DNA of 64,000 nt from Salinispora oceanensis (GTDB lineage: Bacteria > Actinomycetota > Actinomycetes > Mycobacteriales > Micromonosporaceae), in NCBI RefSeq assembly GCF_000383575.1, contig NZ_KB911579.1, forward strand, positions 5,169,424 to 5,233,423, read 5' to 3'. Positions 8,272 through 17,457 of the stretch are shown here, in pieces. The notes beneath the pieces were generated by a model, which saw only the letters and a list, made by a program, of their open reading frames with translations, was not told the DNA's origin and did not search any database. How positions within the stretch are numbered: the stretch's first letter is position 1; each line of letters starts with the position of its first letter. The position numbers were made by a program, and so were the translations under genes.

Positions 8272-9864
8272 TCAGCCGCCGCTCTCCTGGCCCCGGATCG
8301 CGGCACTTCGGCCCGCCCGCCGGCCCGAGAAGACACAGTCTGCTAACGACAGCCCACTGACGTAGCTACGGGAGCAGATACCGACCGCGGTACGGCCGGC
8401 GGCGTACAGGCCGGGTACACCCGCGCCGTCAGCGCCCAGGGCCTGCCCGGTCTCCTCGTCCACCCGGAGGCCACCGAGGGTGAGCATCGGTGCGGGCGCG
8501 AAGAGCCGGGCCCGCACCGAGAAATCGACCAGCGAGTACGGCGGAACGGCCAGGGGCCGAACCTGGTCGGCGGGTTTGCCGGCCGGATCGGGGCCAGCCG
8601 ACTGATAGGCCGTGAGGGTGTCGACGAGCTGCTCGGGATTCACTCCGGCGCGGCGGGCGACCGCCGCTGGCGTCGCCGCGGTGACCTGGCCGAACGTCAG
8701 CAGCCACCGCGCCTGCACGCGCTGGAACCACAGCGTCTGGGCCCGCAGCTGCCGGCGGCACTCAGCGCGCAGGGCGCCGTCGAGCAGCAGCCAGGCCCGC
8801 GCACCCGGCGCGCGCACGATCGCCTCGCCGATGGCCGCGCCATAGCGGGACTCGTCGCAGATCCGTCGCCCATCCCGGTCAACAAGCAGGCCGCCGAGCA
8901 TCGCCGCGGGCGGGGCCAGGAATCGCCAGATGCTCATCCGGTTGAGGTGGGCGGTGGCCGCGCCGGCCGCCACGCCGAGCCGGATCCCGGAGCCGTCGTC
9001 ACCGGGCGTGCCCAGCCGCAGCCCACCGCGGTACTCCGGCGCGTGGGCCCGAAGCATGTCGCGGTCAAAGACGAACCCGCCGGCACATAGCACGACACCG
9101 CCGGCCGCCCGGACCCGCAACCGACGGCCGTACCGCCGCTCCAGCCAGGCGACGGGCCGGTGCAGCGCGCGTCCCAGGGCCGGCAGGTAGACACCCGGCC
9201 GGACCGAGTATCGGTGCAGGAGACGATGGGCGAGCCGGACCCATCGGGGGGCACCGCGCAGGGTCCGGCACTCGACCCCGGCTATTCGGCCGTCGGCGCC
9301 GGTGACGAGCTGCTCGGCCCGGGTCTGCGCGAGCAGCTCGACACCGTGGTCGCGGGTGGCAGCGGCGAGCCGGGCCGCGAACAGCCGGCCGGAGGTGCCG
9401 CGGGCGTGCACTCGGTGGCCGCGTGGCGCTGGTGGCGCCCGGTGCGCGAGGGACTGCTCACTTCCGGAGTAGTACAGGTAGTGGCGATCGGTCGGGTAGG
9501 AGGTCTTGTATGGACAGAGACTCGCCTCGAAGGGCACGCCGAGGCCGGCCAACCAGTCGATCGTGTCGGCGCTCTGCTCGCAGAACCGGCGCAGGGTCGC
9601 GGGAGAGACGGTGTCGCCGACCTCCTCGCGCAGGTAGTCCAGCATCGCCTGGGGGGTGTCGGTGACTCCGGCCGCGCGCTGCTGCCGGGTGCCGCCGCCG
9701 GCATAGATCACCCCACCGGACAACGCGGTGGTGCCGCCGCCGGAGAACCGGTCGAGCACCAGGACGCGCGCTCCCGCGTCGGCCGCCTCGACCGCGGCAC
9801 AGGCCCCGGCCGCGCCGAAGCCGACCACCACGACGTCGGCCGTCTGGTCCCACTCCTCGGTCAC
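8272..9864 (-). CDS. FAD-dependent KstD/fumarate-reductase-family flavoprotein
   Basis: A 530-aa flavoprotein with N-terminal GFGAAGACAAVEAADAG dinucleotide-binding motif, GGGTTALSGG and C-terminal LGGLRVDEETG and LYAAGRTA motifs, the layout of the succinate dehydrogenase/fumarate reductase flavoprotein superfamily that includes 3-ketosteroid dehydrogenases. It lacks the diagnostic C-terminal KstD block seen in the next gene, having GICSRSYVSGLSLADCVFSG there instead. It could act on a 3-ketosteroid (for example as a 4-(5-alpha)-dehydrogenase) or on another ketone; substrate unknown. It is divergent from kstD. Confidence 0.7.
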   Translation of the reverse strand: MTEEWDQTADVVVVGFGAAGACAAVEAADAGARVLVLDRFSGGGTTALSGGVIYAGGGTRQQRAAGVTDTPQAMLDYLREEVGDTVSPATLRRFCEQSADTIDWLAGLGVPFEASLCPYKTSYPTDRHYLYYSGSEQSLAHRAPPAPRGHRVHARGTSGRLFAARLAAATRDHGVELLAQTRAEQLVTGADGRIAGVECRTLRGAPRWVRLAHRLLHRYSVRPGVYLPALGRALHRPVAWLERRYGRRLRVRAAGGVVLCAGGFVFDRDMLRAHAPEYRGGLRLGTPGDDGSGIRLGVAAGAATAHLNRMSIWRFLAPPAAMLGGLLVDRDGRRICDESRYGAAIGEAIVRAPGARAWLLLDGALRAECRRQLRAQTLWFQRVQARWLLTFGQVTAATPAAVARRAGVNPEQLVDTLTAYQSAGPDPAGKPADQVRPLAVPPYSLVDFSVRARLFAPAPMLTLGGLRVDEETGQALGADGAGVPGLYAAGRTAVGICSRSYVSGLSLADCVFSGRRAGRSAAIRGQESGG

Positions 9865-9959
9865 CGCGCCTCCGTAGTGTTCCGCAGGTCAATGTGGTGG
9901 GCTGCGCCGATCACGAGGCGGACACCGTCCCCGACCGGTGGTGGCGAGCCGGATAAAAC

Positions 9960-9973
9960 TATAACCTGTTCTC
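9960..9973. promoter_or_regulatory. Near-consensus KstR operator ahead of kstD
   Basis: TATAACCTGTTCTC keeps the AAC-nn-GTT core of the KstR operator but ends in C instead of A. It abuts the GTG start of kstD and lies in the divergent region shared with the leftward flavoprotein gene. Confidence 0.5.
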
Positions 9974-11647
9974 GTGTCGATACCGGAGCGAGAATTCGAT
10001 GTAGTCGTCGTCGGCAGCGGCGGCGCCGGCATGGTCGCGGCACTCACTGCGGCGCACCGGGGGCTGAGCGTGGTCGTGCTGGAGAAGGCCGAGACATACG
10101 GCGGTTCCACCGCCCGCTCTGGCGGCGGGCTCTGGCTTCCCGGCAACGAGGTCCTGGCCCGGGCCGGGGTCGCCGACCGAGCCGAAGATGCACGCACCTA
10201 CCTGGCGTACGTCGCCGGACCAGACGCCACCACGGCCCGACAGAACGCGTTCCTCGCCGCCGCACCGGAGGTGGTCAGCTTCGTCCGCGACCACACCCCA
10301 CTCGACTTCGCCTGGGTGCCCGGCTATCCGGACTACTACCCGGAGGCTCCCGGTGGGCTTCCGGGCGGGCGCAGCATCGAGCCGCTCCTGCTCGACACCC
10401 GGTTGGTCCGAGCTGATCTCGCGACACTGGCCGCGCCTTACCAGGCAGTGCCGGAGGGGGTGGCGGTCACCCAGGTCGACTACCGATGGCTGTCGCTGGG
10501 CCTCCGACATCCGCGGGCGATCCGAACCGGGGTCCGGCTCGCCGCCCGCGGCCTGGCCGCCCGGATCCGGCGGCGGCAGCTGCTCACCATGGGCCAGGCG
10601 CTCGCCGCCGGGCTCCGCGCCGGCCTACGCAACGCCGGCGTCCCGGTCCGGCTCAACACGCCGATGACCGACCTGCTCCTCGAACGGGGCCGGGTCACCG
10701 GGGTTACTGCCCAGCAGGCCGGCGCCCCGGTGCTGTTCCACGCCCGACGAGGTGTGGTGCTGGCAAGCGGCGGGTTTGAGCGCAACCAGTCGATGCGCCA
10801 GAAGTACCAGGCGGGAATCGGCACGGAGTGGACCACTGGCGCGGCCGGCAACACGGGTGACGGCATCGAGGCGGGCGGACGGCTCGGGGCCGCCCTCGAC
10901 CTGATGGACGAGGCCTGGTGGGGGCCGTCGATTCCGCTCCCCGGCGGGCCCTTTTTCTGCCTCGCCGAGCGCAACCAGCCCGGCTGCCTCATGGTTGATG
11001 CCAACGGCCGGCGCTTCGTCAACGAAGCGGCCCCCTACGTGGACGCCGTGCACGCCATGCTCAGTCCGGGGGTCGACCAACCGGCGTGGCTGGTGGCCGA
11101 CCAAACCTACCGGGACCGCTACCTGTTCGGTGGCCGGGCACCACGCTCCCCCCTACCACGGCGCTGGTTCACCTCGGGGGCGGCTTACCGCGCCGACAGC
11201 CTGGACGACCTGGCCAACCAGATCGGAGTGCCCGCCGCCGCGTTGACCGGTACCGTGCGCCGGTTCAACGAGTTCGCGCAGCGCGGTCGGGACGACGACT
11301 TCCACCGCGGGGACTCGGCCTACGACCGCTACTACGGCGACCCGCGGCACCGGCCCAACCCGTGCCTGGGCGCCGTCGCCCGGCCCCCGTTCTACGCGTT
11401 CCGCATGGTCCCCGGTGACCTGGGCACCAAGGGCGGCCTGCGGACCGATGAACGGGCCCGGGTGCTGCGCCCGGACGGCACGGTCGTGCCCGCGCTGTAC
11501 GCAGCGGGCAACGTCAGCGCCTCGGTGATGGGGCGCAGCTACGCCGGTGCCGGTGCGACCCTCGGCCCGGCCCTCGTCTTCGGCTACCTGGCCGCGCTCG
11601 ACCTGGCCACGACGGCCACCACCCCCACCCCCCTCCTGGAGGACTGA
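9974..11647 (+). CDS. kstD: KstD, 3-ketosteroid delta-1-dehydrogenase
   Basis: A 557-aa flavoprotein with VVVGSGGAGMVAALTAAHRG for FAD binding, GGSTARSGGGLWLPGN, and the characteristic C-terminal PGDLGTKGGLRTD and MGRSYAGAGATLGPALVFGY blocks of KstD. It introduces the C1-C2 double bond in ring A, completing ring-B cleavage with KshAB. Length matches the mycobacterial enzyme (about 563 aa). The GTG start at 9974 was chosen because the FAD motif begins about 8 residues later. Its stop overlaps the following MaoC gene by one base (TGATG), the same order as Rv3537-Rv3538. Confidence 0.93.
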   Translation: MSIPEREFDVVVVGSGGAGMVAALTAAHRGLSVVVLEKAETYGGSTARSGGGLWLPGNEVLARAGVADRAEDARTYLAYVAGPDATTARQNAFLAAAPEVVSFVRDHTPLDFAWVPGYPDYYPEAPGGLPGGRSIEPLLLDTRLVRADLATLAAPYQAVPEGVAVTQVDYRWLSLGLRHPRAIRTGVRLAARGLAARIRRRQLLTMGQALAAGLRAGLRNAGVPVRLNTPMTDLLLERGRVTGVTAQQAGAPVLFHARRGVVLASGGFERNQSMRQKYQAGIGTEWTTGAAGNTGDGIEAGGRLGAALDLMDEAWWGPSIPLPGGPFFCLAERNQPGCLMVDANGRRFVNEAAPYVDAVHAMLSPGVDQPAWLVADQTYRDRYLFGGRAPRSPLPRRWFTSGAAYRADSLDDLANQIGVPAAALTGTVRRFNEFAQRGRDDDFHRGDSAYDRYYGDPRHRPNPCLGAVARPPFYAFRMVPGDLGTKGGLRTDERARVLRPDGTVVPALYAAGNVSASVMGRSYAGAGATLGPALVFGYLAALDLATTATTPTPLLED

Positions 11648-12477
11648 TGCCCATCGACCCCGCTGTCGCCGTCGGCGCCGAACTTCCCGGCCGCGACCTG
11701 AGCTGGGACAGCACCGACGTGCTGCTGTACCACCTGGCCGTCGGTGCTGGCCCCGACGAGTTGTCCTACGTCTACGAGGGCGCGCTGCGTGGGGTCCTGC
11801 CCACCTTCGCCACGGTGGCCACCACCCTGCGGGACACCGAGCCGCCCACGTTGACCATGCCCGGCATCGACATCGATCTGGCCCAGGTTGTTCACGGTCG
11901 GCAGGAGCTCGAACTACACCAGCCGATCCCGGCGAAGGGCAGCTGCGCGGCCCGCTCGCGGATCGCCGCCGTGTATGACAAGGGCAGCGCGGCGGTCATC
12001 GTGACCGAGACCAGCACCGAGCTGTTCACCAGTCGGATCAGCATCTTCGTCAAGGGCGCGGGTGGATTCGGCGGGGAACGGGGGCCGACCACGCGGGTTC
12101 CGGTGCCCGACCGGGCACCCGACGCGGTGGTGCTCTCCCCCACCGATGCGCGGCAGGCCCTCTGGTACCGGCTCTGCGGCGACCGCAACCCGCTACACGT
12201 CGACCCGACGTTCGCCGCCCACGCCGGGTTCCCGCGGCCGATCCTGCACGGGCTCTGCACGTACGGAATCGTGGCGAAGGCGGCGATCGACACCCTGCTC
12301 GACGGCGACCCGGATCGGGTGGCCGGCTACCAGGCCCGCTTCGCAGGCGTTGTCTTCCCTGGCGAAACCCTGCGCACCGAAGTCTGGCGGGAAGACGGTC
12401 AGCTGGTGCTGTGCGCCTCGGTCGCTGACCGGGACAACGCCCCGGCCCTCTCCGACGTGAGCATCACTCTCCGCTGA
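11647..12477 (+). CDS. MaoC-type 2-enoyl-CoA hydratase, Rv3538/Hsd4B-like
   Basis: A 276-aa double hot-dog protein. The hydratase-2 catalytic motif GDRNPLHVDPTFAAHAGF, followed by PRPILHGLCTYG, lies in the C-terminal half, as in mycobacterial Rv3538 and the hydratase half of eukaryotic MFE-2. It would hydrate an enoyl-CoA of the sterol side chain. It is translationally coupled to kstD, and this kstD-hydratase order is the mycobacterial one. It converges on fadE29 with a 3-nt gap. Confidence 0.85.
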   Translation: MPIDPAVAVGAELPGRDLSWDSTDVLLYHLAVGAGPDELSYVYEGALRGVLPTFATVATTLRDTEPPTLTMPGIDIDLAQVVHGRQELELHQPIPAKGSCAARSRIAAVYDKGSAAVIVTETSTELFTSRISIFVKGAGGFGGERGPTTRVPVPDRAPDAVVLSPTDARQALWYRLCGDRNPLHVDPTFAAHAGFPRPILHGLCTYGIVAKAAIDTLLDGDPDRVAGYQARFAGVVFPGETLRTEVWREDGQLVLCASVADRDNAPALSDVSITLR

Positions 12478-12480
12478 GGA

Positions 12481-13623
12481 CTACCGCGGCACGCGAGGCA
12501 ACCCGAGCCCTGCCGACGCGATCAGTTCCCGCTGGATCTCGTTGACCCCACCGCCGAACGTCAGCACGAGGTTCCGCTTGGTCTGGACGTCAAGCCAGGT
12601 CAACAGCTCTGCCGTCGCCGGGTCCCCGGGGTCGCCACGGCGCCACACGACCTCCTCCAGCTCCTGGCTGAGCCGCAGCAGCCACTCCGACGAGAAGACC
12701 TTGGTGACCGAGGCGTCCGCCGCGTTGGGTTCGTCCCCGGTCACCGACCAGTTCAGCAGTTCGTTGATGCGCCGGCAGGCGGCGACGCGAGCGAGGACGC
12801 GTCGCACATCCGGGGCTTCGAGCAGGCCCCTCGCGTACGCCCAGTCGTGTACCCGTTCGCCGAGGGCACCGAGCCGCCCGGCCGGGCCCAGCATCACCCG
12901 CTCGTGATTGAGCTGTGTGGTCAGCAGTTGCCAGCCGTCGTTCTCGGCACCCACTCGCCGGGCCACCGGCACCCGGACATCAGTCAGGTAGACCGCGTTG
13001 ACGTGGTGCGCCCCATCGCACGTCATAATCGGCGTCCACGAATAGCCGGGGTGGGTCGTATCCACGATGAGGATGGAGAGGCCGTGGTGCCGGGACGCGC
13101 CCGGGTCGGTGCGACAGGCGAGCCAGAGGTAGTCCGCCTCGTGCGCCCCGGTGGTGAAGGTCTTCTGACCGTTCACGACGTACGTGTCCCCGTCGCGTAC
13201 CGCCCGGGTGCGCAGCGCGGCGAGGTCGGTGCCGGCCTCAGGCTCGGTGTAGCCGATCGCGAAGTGCAGCTCCCCGGCCAGAATGCGGGGCAGGAAGAAC
13301 TCCTGCTGTTCGGGCGAGCCGTGGGCGAGCAGCGTCGGCGCCACGGTCTGCAGGGTGACCGCGGGCAGTGGAACGTCGGCGCGGGCTGCTTCGTTGACAA
13401 AGATCTGCTGTTCCACCGGGCCGAGCCCACCGCCGCCGAACCGGGTCGGGAAACCCAGGCCCAGCCAGCCGTCCCGGCCGAGTCGACGGATCAGTTCGCG
13501 GTAGACCACCCCGTGCCGCTCGCGCAGCAGGATGGCGCGCTCCGCTGGTGGCAACACCTCGGCGAGGTACATGCGCAGCCGCGCGCGCAGCGCGTGCTGC
13601 TCCTCAGTCAAGTCGATGAACAC
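12481..13623 (-). CDS. fadE29: FadE29 (ChsE2)-like acyl-CoA dehydrogenase subunit
   Basis: A 380-aa acyl-CoA dehydrogenase with IGYTEPEAGTDLA and QKTFTTGAHEAD flavin motifs and FGGGVNEIQRELIA near the C-terminus. In mycobacteria FadE28 and FadE29 form a heterotetramer that oxidises the three-carbon steroid side chain. The GTG start at 13623 gives MFIDLTEEQ, matching the known FadE29 N-terminus; it follows GGGAGCCCAAG and overlaps the fadE28 3' end by 20 nt. A longer frame upstream lies inside fadE28 and looks spurious. Confidence 0.88.
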   Translation of the reverse strand: MFIDLTEEQHALRARLRMYLAEVLPPAERAILLRERHGVVYRELIRRLGRDGWLGLGFPTRFGGGGLGPVEQQIFVNEAARADVPLPAVTLQTVAPTLLAHGSPEQQEFFLPRILAGELHFAIGYTEPEAGTDLAALRTRAVRDGDTYVVNGQKTFTTGAHEADYLWLACRTDPGASRHHGLSILIVDTTHPGYSWTPIMTCDGAHHVNAVYLTDVRVPVARRVGAENDGWQLLTTQLNHERVMLGPAGRLGALGERVHDWAYARGLLEAPDVRRVLARVAACRRINELLNWSVTGDEPNAADASVTKVFSSEWLLRLSQELEEVVWRRGDPGDPATAELLTWLDVQTKRNLVLTFGGGVNEIQRELIASAGLGLPRVPR

Positions 13624-14623
13624 CTTGGGCTCCCAGTTGGTGCAGGCAGTACTCGGTGCCGCCAAGGTGCCGGACCAGGTCCCGGACCAGGGCGGTATGT
13701 CGGTGTAGCGGGTAGTCGACGACCAGCCCCATCCCCCCGTGCAGGTGATGGCAGGTGCGCAGCGCCGGCTGGGCGACGCTGCTCAGCCAGTACGCTCCGG
13801 TCCACCCGTCGGCGTCCTGGCCCACCTCGGCACTCCAACTGGCGGCGAGCGCGGCCAGATGCATCGTGCGAGCGGCGACGTACACATCGGCGATCTGCTG
13901 GGAGACCGCCTGGAACGTGGCCAGTGGGCGGCCGAACTGCTGCCGGTCTCGCACGTGGTCGGCGGTCAGCTGTAAGGCACCGGCCAGCGCGCCGTCGCCG
14001 AGCGCACAGGCTCCGGCGACGGCGAACCGCCGCAGCTCGACCTCGGCATCGCCCAGTGGCTCCGCCGCGGCGCCCTCGAGCCGCAACATGAACTCGTCGG
14101 TCCCGGCCGAGGTCGGGGTGCGCAGCAGCGTCACCCCCGGCGCAGCGGGATCGACCAGGGCGACTGTCGGCCCGCCCCCGCGTACTCGCACTGGGACCAG
14201 AACCCGGTAGGCCGCGTCCGCGTCCGGAACCGGACCGCAGGCCCCGGTGATCCGCCAACCGTCGGTGACCGGCAGCGGCGTCCCCAGGGCAGCCGTCAGA
14301 ACCCGACCCTCGAGCACACCCGACAGCAACTCGCGTTGCTGCTCGGGACTGCCCGCGCGAGCCACCGGGAGGACGCCGAGCGACAGCGTGGACCAGGCGG
14401 GAACCCGGGCGGCGTGCCGCCCGATCTCGGTGAGGAGCACGCCAATCGCCATCGCGCCCAGTCCAGCGCCGCCCAACCGCTCCGGCACGGCGAGCCCGAG
14501 CAGGCCGGACTGGCCGAGGGCCTTCCACAAGCGCTCCGGCGTGCCCTCGCTGTCGCTCAGCACCTCGCCGGCGAGACGAACGATCGACTGCTGGGCATCG
14601 TCGAGCTCAAAGTTCGGTCCCAT
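13604..14623 (-). CDS. fadE28: FadE28 (ChsE1)-like acyl-CoA dehydrogenase subunit
   Basis: A 339-aa divergent acyl-CoA dehydrogenase, the same length as mycobacterial FadE28. It has the N-terminal helical domain (LDDAQQSIVRLAGEVL), a reduced central beta domain, and C-terminal RQQFGRPLATFQAVSQQIAD and HHLHGGMGLVVDYPLHRH motifs. It should pair with the downstream fadE29 product as a heteromeric side-chain dehydrogenase. The 20-nt overlap suggests stoichiometric coupling. A KstR box lies 8 nt upstream of the ATG. Confidence 0.88.
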   Translation of the reverse strand: MGPNFELDDAQQSIVRLAGEVLSDSEGTPERLWKALGQSGLLGLAVPERLGGAGLGAMAIGVLLTEIGRHAARVPAWSTLSLGVLPVARAGSPEQQRELLSGVLEGRVLTAALGTPLPVTDGWRITGACGPVPDADAAYRVLVPVRVRGGGPTVALVDPAAPGVTLLRTPTSAGTDEFMLRLEGAAAEPLGDAEVELRRFAVAGACALGDGALAGALQLTADHVRDRQQFGRPLATFQAVSQQIADVYVAARTMHLAALAASWSAEVGQDADGWTGAYWLSSVAQPALRTCHHLHGGMGLVVDYPLHRHTALVRDLVRHLGGTEYCLHQLGAQGVHRLD

Positions 14624-14631
14624 TTTGCTAT

Positions 14632-14645
14632 TAGAACACGTTTCA
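14632..14645. promoter_or_regulatory. KstR operator upstream of fadE28-fadE29
   Basis: TAGAACACGTTTCA fits TnnAACnnGTTnnA, 8 nt from the fadE28 start. It would overlap the promoter or leader of this operon. Confidence 0.8.
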
Positions 14646-14766
14646 ATTCAGGTCGACAGGCACCTTCAATTGATCACCAGGGCGGGCACGAACACCAAGA
14701 CCAGCCACGCCGCGATCCAGGGCCGCGGATTCGTGGAACCACAGCGTGGCCGGCCCGGAAACGACC

Positions 14767-15198
14767 TCAGTCCAGCAGCGCGACGAGCTTCGCCAACGCC
14801 TGCTGACACGCCGTGGTGGCCTGCTTCTGCAGCATGCCGTCCATCGCGCCTTTCAGCGCCGGGCCGGCAAACTCCATCCCGTAGGTGATGTGCGAGCCCC
14901 CACCGCTCGACTCGACCGCGATCACCATCTTGGCCTTGACCCCCATCGGGCCGTCGCCCGCCTGCTCGAGGCGCCCCGGCGCCTCCGCCTTCGTCACCCG
15001 CCAGGCCATCTCGGCCGGCATGCCCATCAGCTTCACCCGCTGCTGGTAGGTGGTCCCCTCCCCGAGAGTCTCCGGCACCTCGCCGGCGAAACCCTCGTGC
15101 ATCGTGTTCCACTCGCCAACCCTCGGCAGGGCCACCACGAGCTTCCAGACCTGCGTCGGATCCGCCTTCGCGTCGGCCTCGACCGTCACTGCAGCCAT
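14767..15198 (-). CDS. SRPBCC-fold protein under a KstR box
   Basis: A 143-aa START/polyketide-cyclase-like protein: VTVEADAKADPTQVWKLV at the N-terminus, a central beta sheet, and a long C-terminal helix KQATTACQQALAKLVALL. Such folds bind hydrophobic ligands in a cavity. It is separated from fadE28 by 143 nt and has its own KstR box 26 nt upstream, so sterol-linked expression is likely. Possible roles are steroid binding, isomerisation or cyclisation; none can be assigned from sequence. The start MAAVTVE follows GAGGAGGTCACG. Confidence 0.82.
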   Translation of the reverse strand: MAAVTVEADAKADPTQVWKLVVALPRVGEWNTMHEGFAGEVPETLGEGTTYQQRVKLMGMPAEMAWRVTKAEAPGRLEQAGDGPMGVKAKMVIAVESSGGGSHITYGMEFAGPALKGAMDGMLQKQATTACQQALAKLVALLD

Positions 15199-15223
15199 CG
15201 TGACCTCCTCTTCGAGATTAATC

Positions 15224-15237
15224 TAGAACAGGTTATA
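15224..15237. promoter_or_regulatory. KstR operator upstream of the SRPBCC gene
   Basis: TAGAACAGGTTATA is a full match to TnnAACnnGTTnnA. It is the rightmost KstR box seen and appears to mark the edge of the sterol region. The stretch from here to 15436 shows no gene. Confidence 0.8.
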
Positions 15238-15436
15238 ACAGGGGCATTGATTCCACCAGGTTTGATCATTACGACGAACCAGAGCTCACCGAGCTCCAGC
15301 AAATCGGAATGCGATGGTCGCCCCCGCACGAGCAGGGACGACCTCGACCAGCTTTAATGTGGACGCCCGCGGGCTACCACGCGATCACGCAGAATAGTTA
15401 CGTAGTGCTCCCTTCAGGCGAGGTAGCCGACTCCGG

Positions 15437-17413
15437 TCACGGCGCGGAGCAGGTCAGCCCGACCGGCGTAGCGCCCGTGCCGGTGCCGGTGAAGCCAAAG
15501 GTGGTGCTGCTCCCGGGTGCCAACTGACCGTTGTACGACTCGTTGAGCACCACATTCGCGCCATCGGTGACCGTCCACCTGCCGTTCCACAGTGAGCTGA
15601 TCACCGTCCCGCCCGGGTCGGTCCAGGTGACCCGCCAGCCCGCGATCGCGGCGGCACCGGTGTTTGCCACTGTGACCTCACCCTGGAAACCTCCCGACCA
15701 CGTGTTCGTCACGAGGTACGTGGCGGTACAGTCGCCGCCCCCACCACCGCCCGGTGGGGTGGTGACGGTACGGGCCGGGGAGGCGGTGGAGACGTTTCCG
15801 GCCGCGTCCCGGGCCCGCACGGTAAAGGTGTATTCGGTCTCGGCCGCGAGGTTGGTCACCTGATAGGTGGTGCCGGCGACGGTGGCGACCGTGCTCGGCG
15901 GACCGCCGTCGGTCGCGCTCCGTACCTCGTACCCGACGACTCCGACGTTGTCTGTGGACGCGTCCCAGGTCAGGTTGACCGTGGAGGAGGTCAGGTCACT
16001 GGCCACGGGACGCCCCGGTGCGGTCGGCGCGACAGTGTCGTTCCCGCCGCCGGCGTAGCGCTCGGTGAGGCTGATGCCCGTGGTTGAGGCTTCGCCACCG
16101 AGGCGTACCTGATGGTCCAGGCTGACGAACTTGCCGTTGTACTGCCAGAGCGCCGGCTTGAGCACCTGTTCGTACTTGACCTCGTCCCAGGTCTGCCAGT
16201 CGTGTTGCAGCAGGCCACCGGTGTCGCCGGAGTTCGGGTTCAGGCACCAGAAGGTGTGGTGGATCCCCTCTTCGGCCATCAGGTCCCGCAGGGCCTTGAG
16301 CCACCTGTCCTGCCGTTCATCCTGCCCGAACCGGCCACCCCACTCGCCGACCAGCAGCGGCGCGGTGTCCTCCTCGTGGAGGTAGAGCCAGTTGGGTCGC
16401 CACACGTCGTTGGTCAAGGTGGTCTTGTCGAAGTCCTTCTGGAACCACGGCTGCTCGTGCACCAGCGGCCCGTAGTCGTGCGGCGAATAGACCAACTGAT
16501 CCTGGTGGGCGCCCAGGTTGATCGGGTGGTCCTTCGCCCCCCGCAGGTTGCCACCCCACCAGTTGTAGTAGTAGTTGGGGCTCTGGTCCGGGTCGGTGTT
16601 GGGTGATTCCCAGCTCTTCCCCGGGCGCGGGTAGACCTCGATGCCCTCGCAGAGAATCAACACGTTCGGGTTGATGGCGAGGATTCGATTGCCCGCCGTC
16701 TCGCAGGCGTGTTTGAAGTTGTCGATGTCGCTGGTGTCGTCCCACTTGGCTCGGGGCGGGTTGTTCGGGGTGCCGTGCGGCTCGTTCTGGATGTCCATCG
16801 CGACGATGGTGTCGTTGTGCTGGTACCGATCGGCGACCCACTCCCAGCCCTGGTAGAACAGCTCCGGGGTGATCTCCCCCTTGTACCACATCGGATAAAA
16901 GTGGCCGGAGTTGTCCGCCTCAGCACTGTGCACATCGAGCATGACCTTCAGCCCGTACTCCTCGCAGAGGGCGAGCCAGTAGTCGAAGACCTGCAGATTG
17001 TCCAGGCCGGCCAGCTCCGGGTTGACCGACAGGTTCACGTTCGGCAGCACCGTCTGACCGGCCTTCCACTCCAGCAGCAGCTCCGTGGAGATCGGCACCC
17101 GTACGATGTTGATTCCGCGCTCGGCCATCTGCCGGGTGATGGTCTCGATGTTGCCGGCCCAGAGTCCGTGGAAGACCCGTTCGGTGGCGTTGTAGCCGAA
17201 CCAGTTCGCGCCGGTCAACCACACCTGGTTGCCCGCCTCGTCCACGATCTTGTTGCCGTCGGTGTGCAGCCAGTCGGCTGTCGGTGTGGTCGAGACGACC
17301 TGCGCCTCCGGCTCGGGTGCACTGGTGGCGAACGCGGCCGGGGCGGCGGCCGTCAGCCCGACAGCTACGCAGGCCGCCACCGCGGCGGCCGGCAATCTTG
17401 ATTTCACAGGCAC
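15437..17413 (-). CDS. Secreted GH5 endoglucanase with FnIII and CBM2 modules
   Basis: A 658-aa secreted cellulase. A Sec signal peptide (about residues 1-30, cleavage near AFA) precedes a GH5 catalytic domain with acid/base Glu211 in DIQNEPHG and nucleophile Glu357 in LLVGEWGG. A fibronectin type III module (about 455-545), a Pro-Gly linker and a C-terminal CBM2 (about 555-658, with CTATYLVTNTWSGGFQGE and conserved Trp) follow. It should cut beta-1,4-glucan outside the cell. The GTG at 17413 follows AGGAGCTTCCC. A CebR-like box upstream suggests cellobiose induction. Confidence 0.92.
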   Translation of the reverse strand: MPVKSRLPAAAVAACVAVGLTAAAPAAFATSAPEPEAQVVSTTPTADWLHTDGNKIVDEAGNQVWLTGANWFGYNATERVFHGLWAGNIETITRQMAERGINIVRVPISTELLLEWKAGQTVLPNVNLSVNPELAGLDNLQVFDYWLALCEEYGLKVMLDVHSAEADNSGHFYPMWYKGEITPELFYQGWEWVADRYQHNDTIVAMDIQNEPHGTPNNPPRAKWDDTSDIDNFKHACETAGNRILAINPNVLILCEGIEVYPRPGKSWESPNTDPDQSPNYYYNWWGGNLRGAKDHPINLGAHQDQLVYSPHDYGPLVHEQPWFQKDFDKTTLTNDVWRPNWLYLHEEDTAPLLVGEWGGRFGQDERQDRWLKALRDLMAEEGIHHTFWCLNPNSGDTGGLLQHDWQTWDEVKYEQVLKPALWQYNGKFVSLDHQVRLGGEASTTGISLTERYAGGGNDTVAPTAPGRPVASDLTSSTVNLTWDASTDNVGVVGYEVRSATDGGPPSTVATVAGTTYQVTNLAAETEYTFTVRARDAAGNVSTASPARTVTTPPGGGGGGDCTATYLVTNTWSGGFQGEVTVANTGAAAIAGWRVTWTDPGGTVISSLWNGRWTVTDGANVVLNESYNGQLAPGSSTTFGFTGTGTGATPVGLTCSAP

Positions 17414-17443
17414 GGGAAGCTCCTAGTGGCGGTGAGGGACGGT

Positions 17444-17457
17444 TGGGAGCGCTTCCA
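17444..17457. promoter_or_regulatory. CebR-like operator upstream of the cellulase
   Basis: TGGGAGCGCTTCCA differs at one position from TGGGAGCGCTCCCA, the operator of the LacI-family cellulose-utilisation repressor CebR. It lies 31 nt from the GH5 start. Confidence 0.8.
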
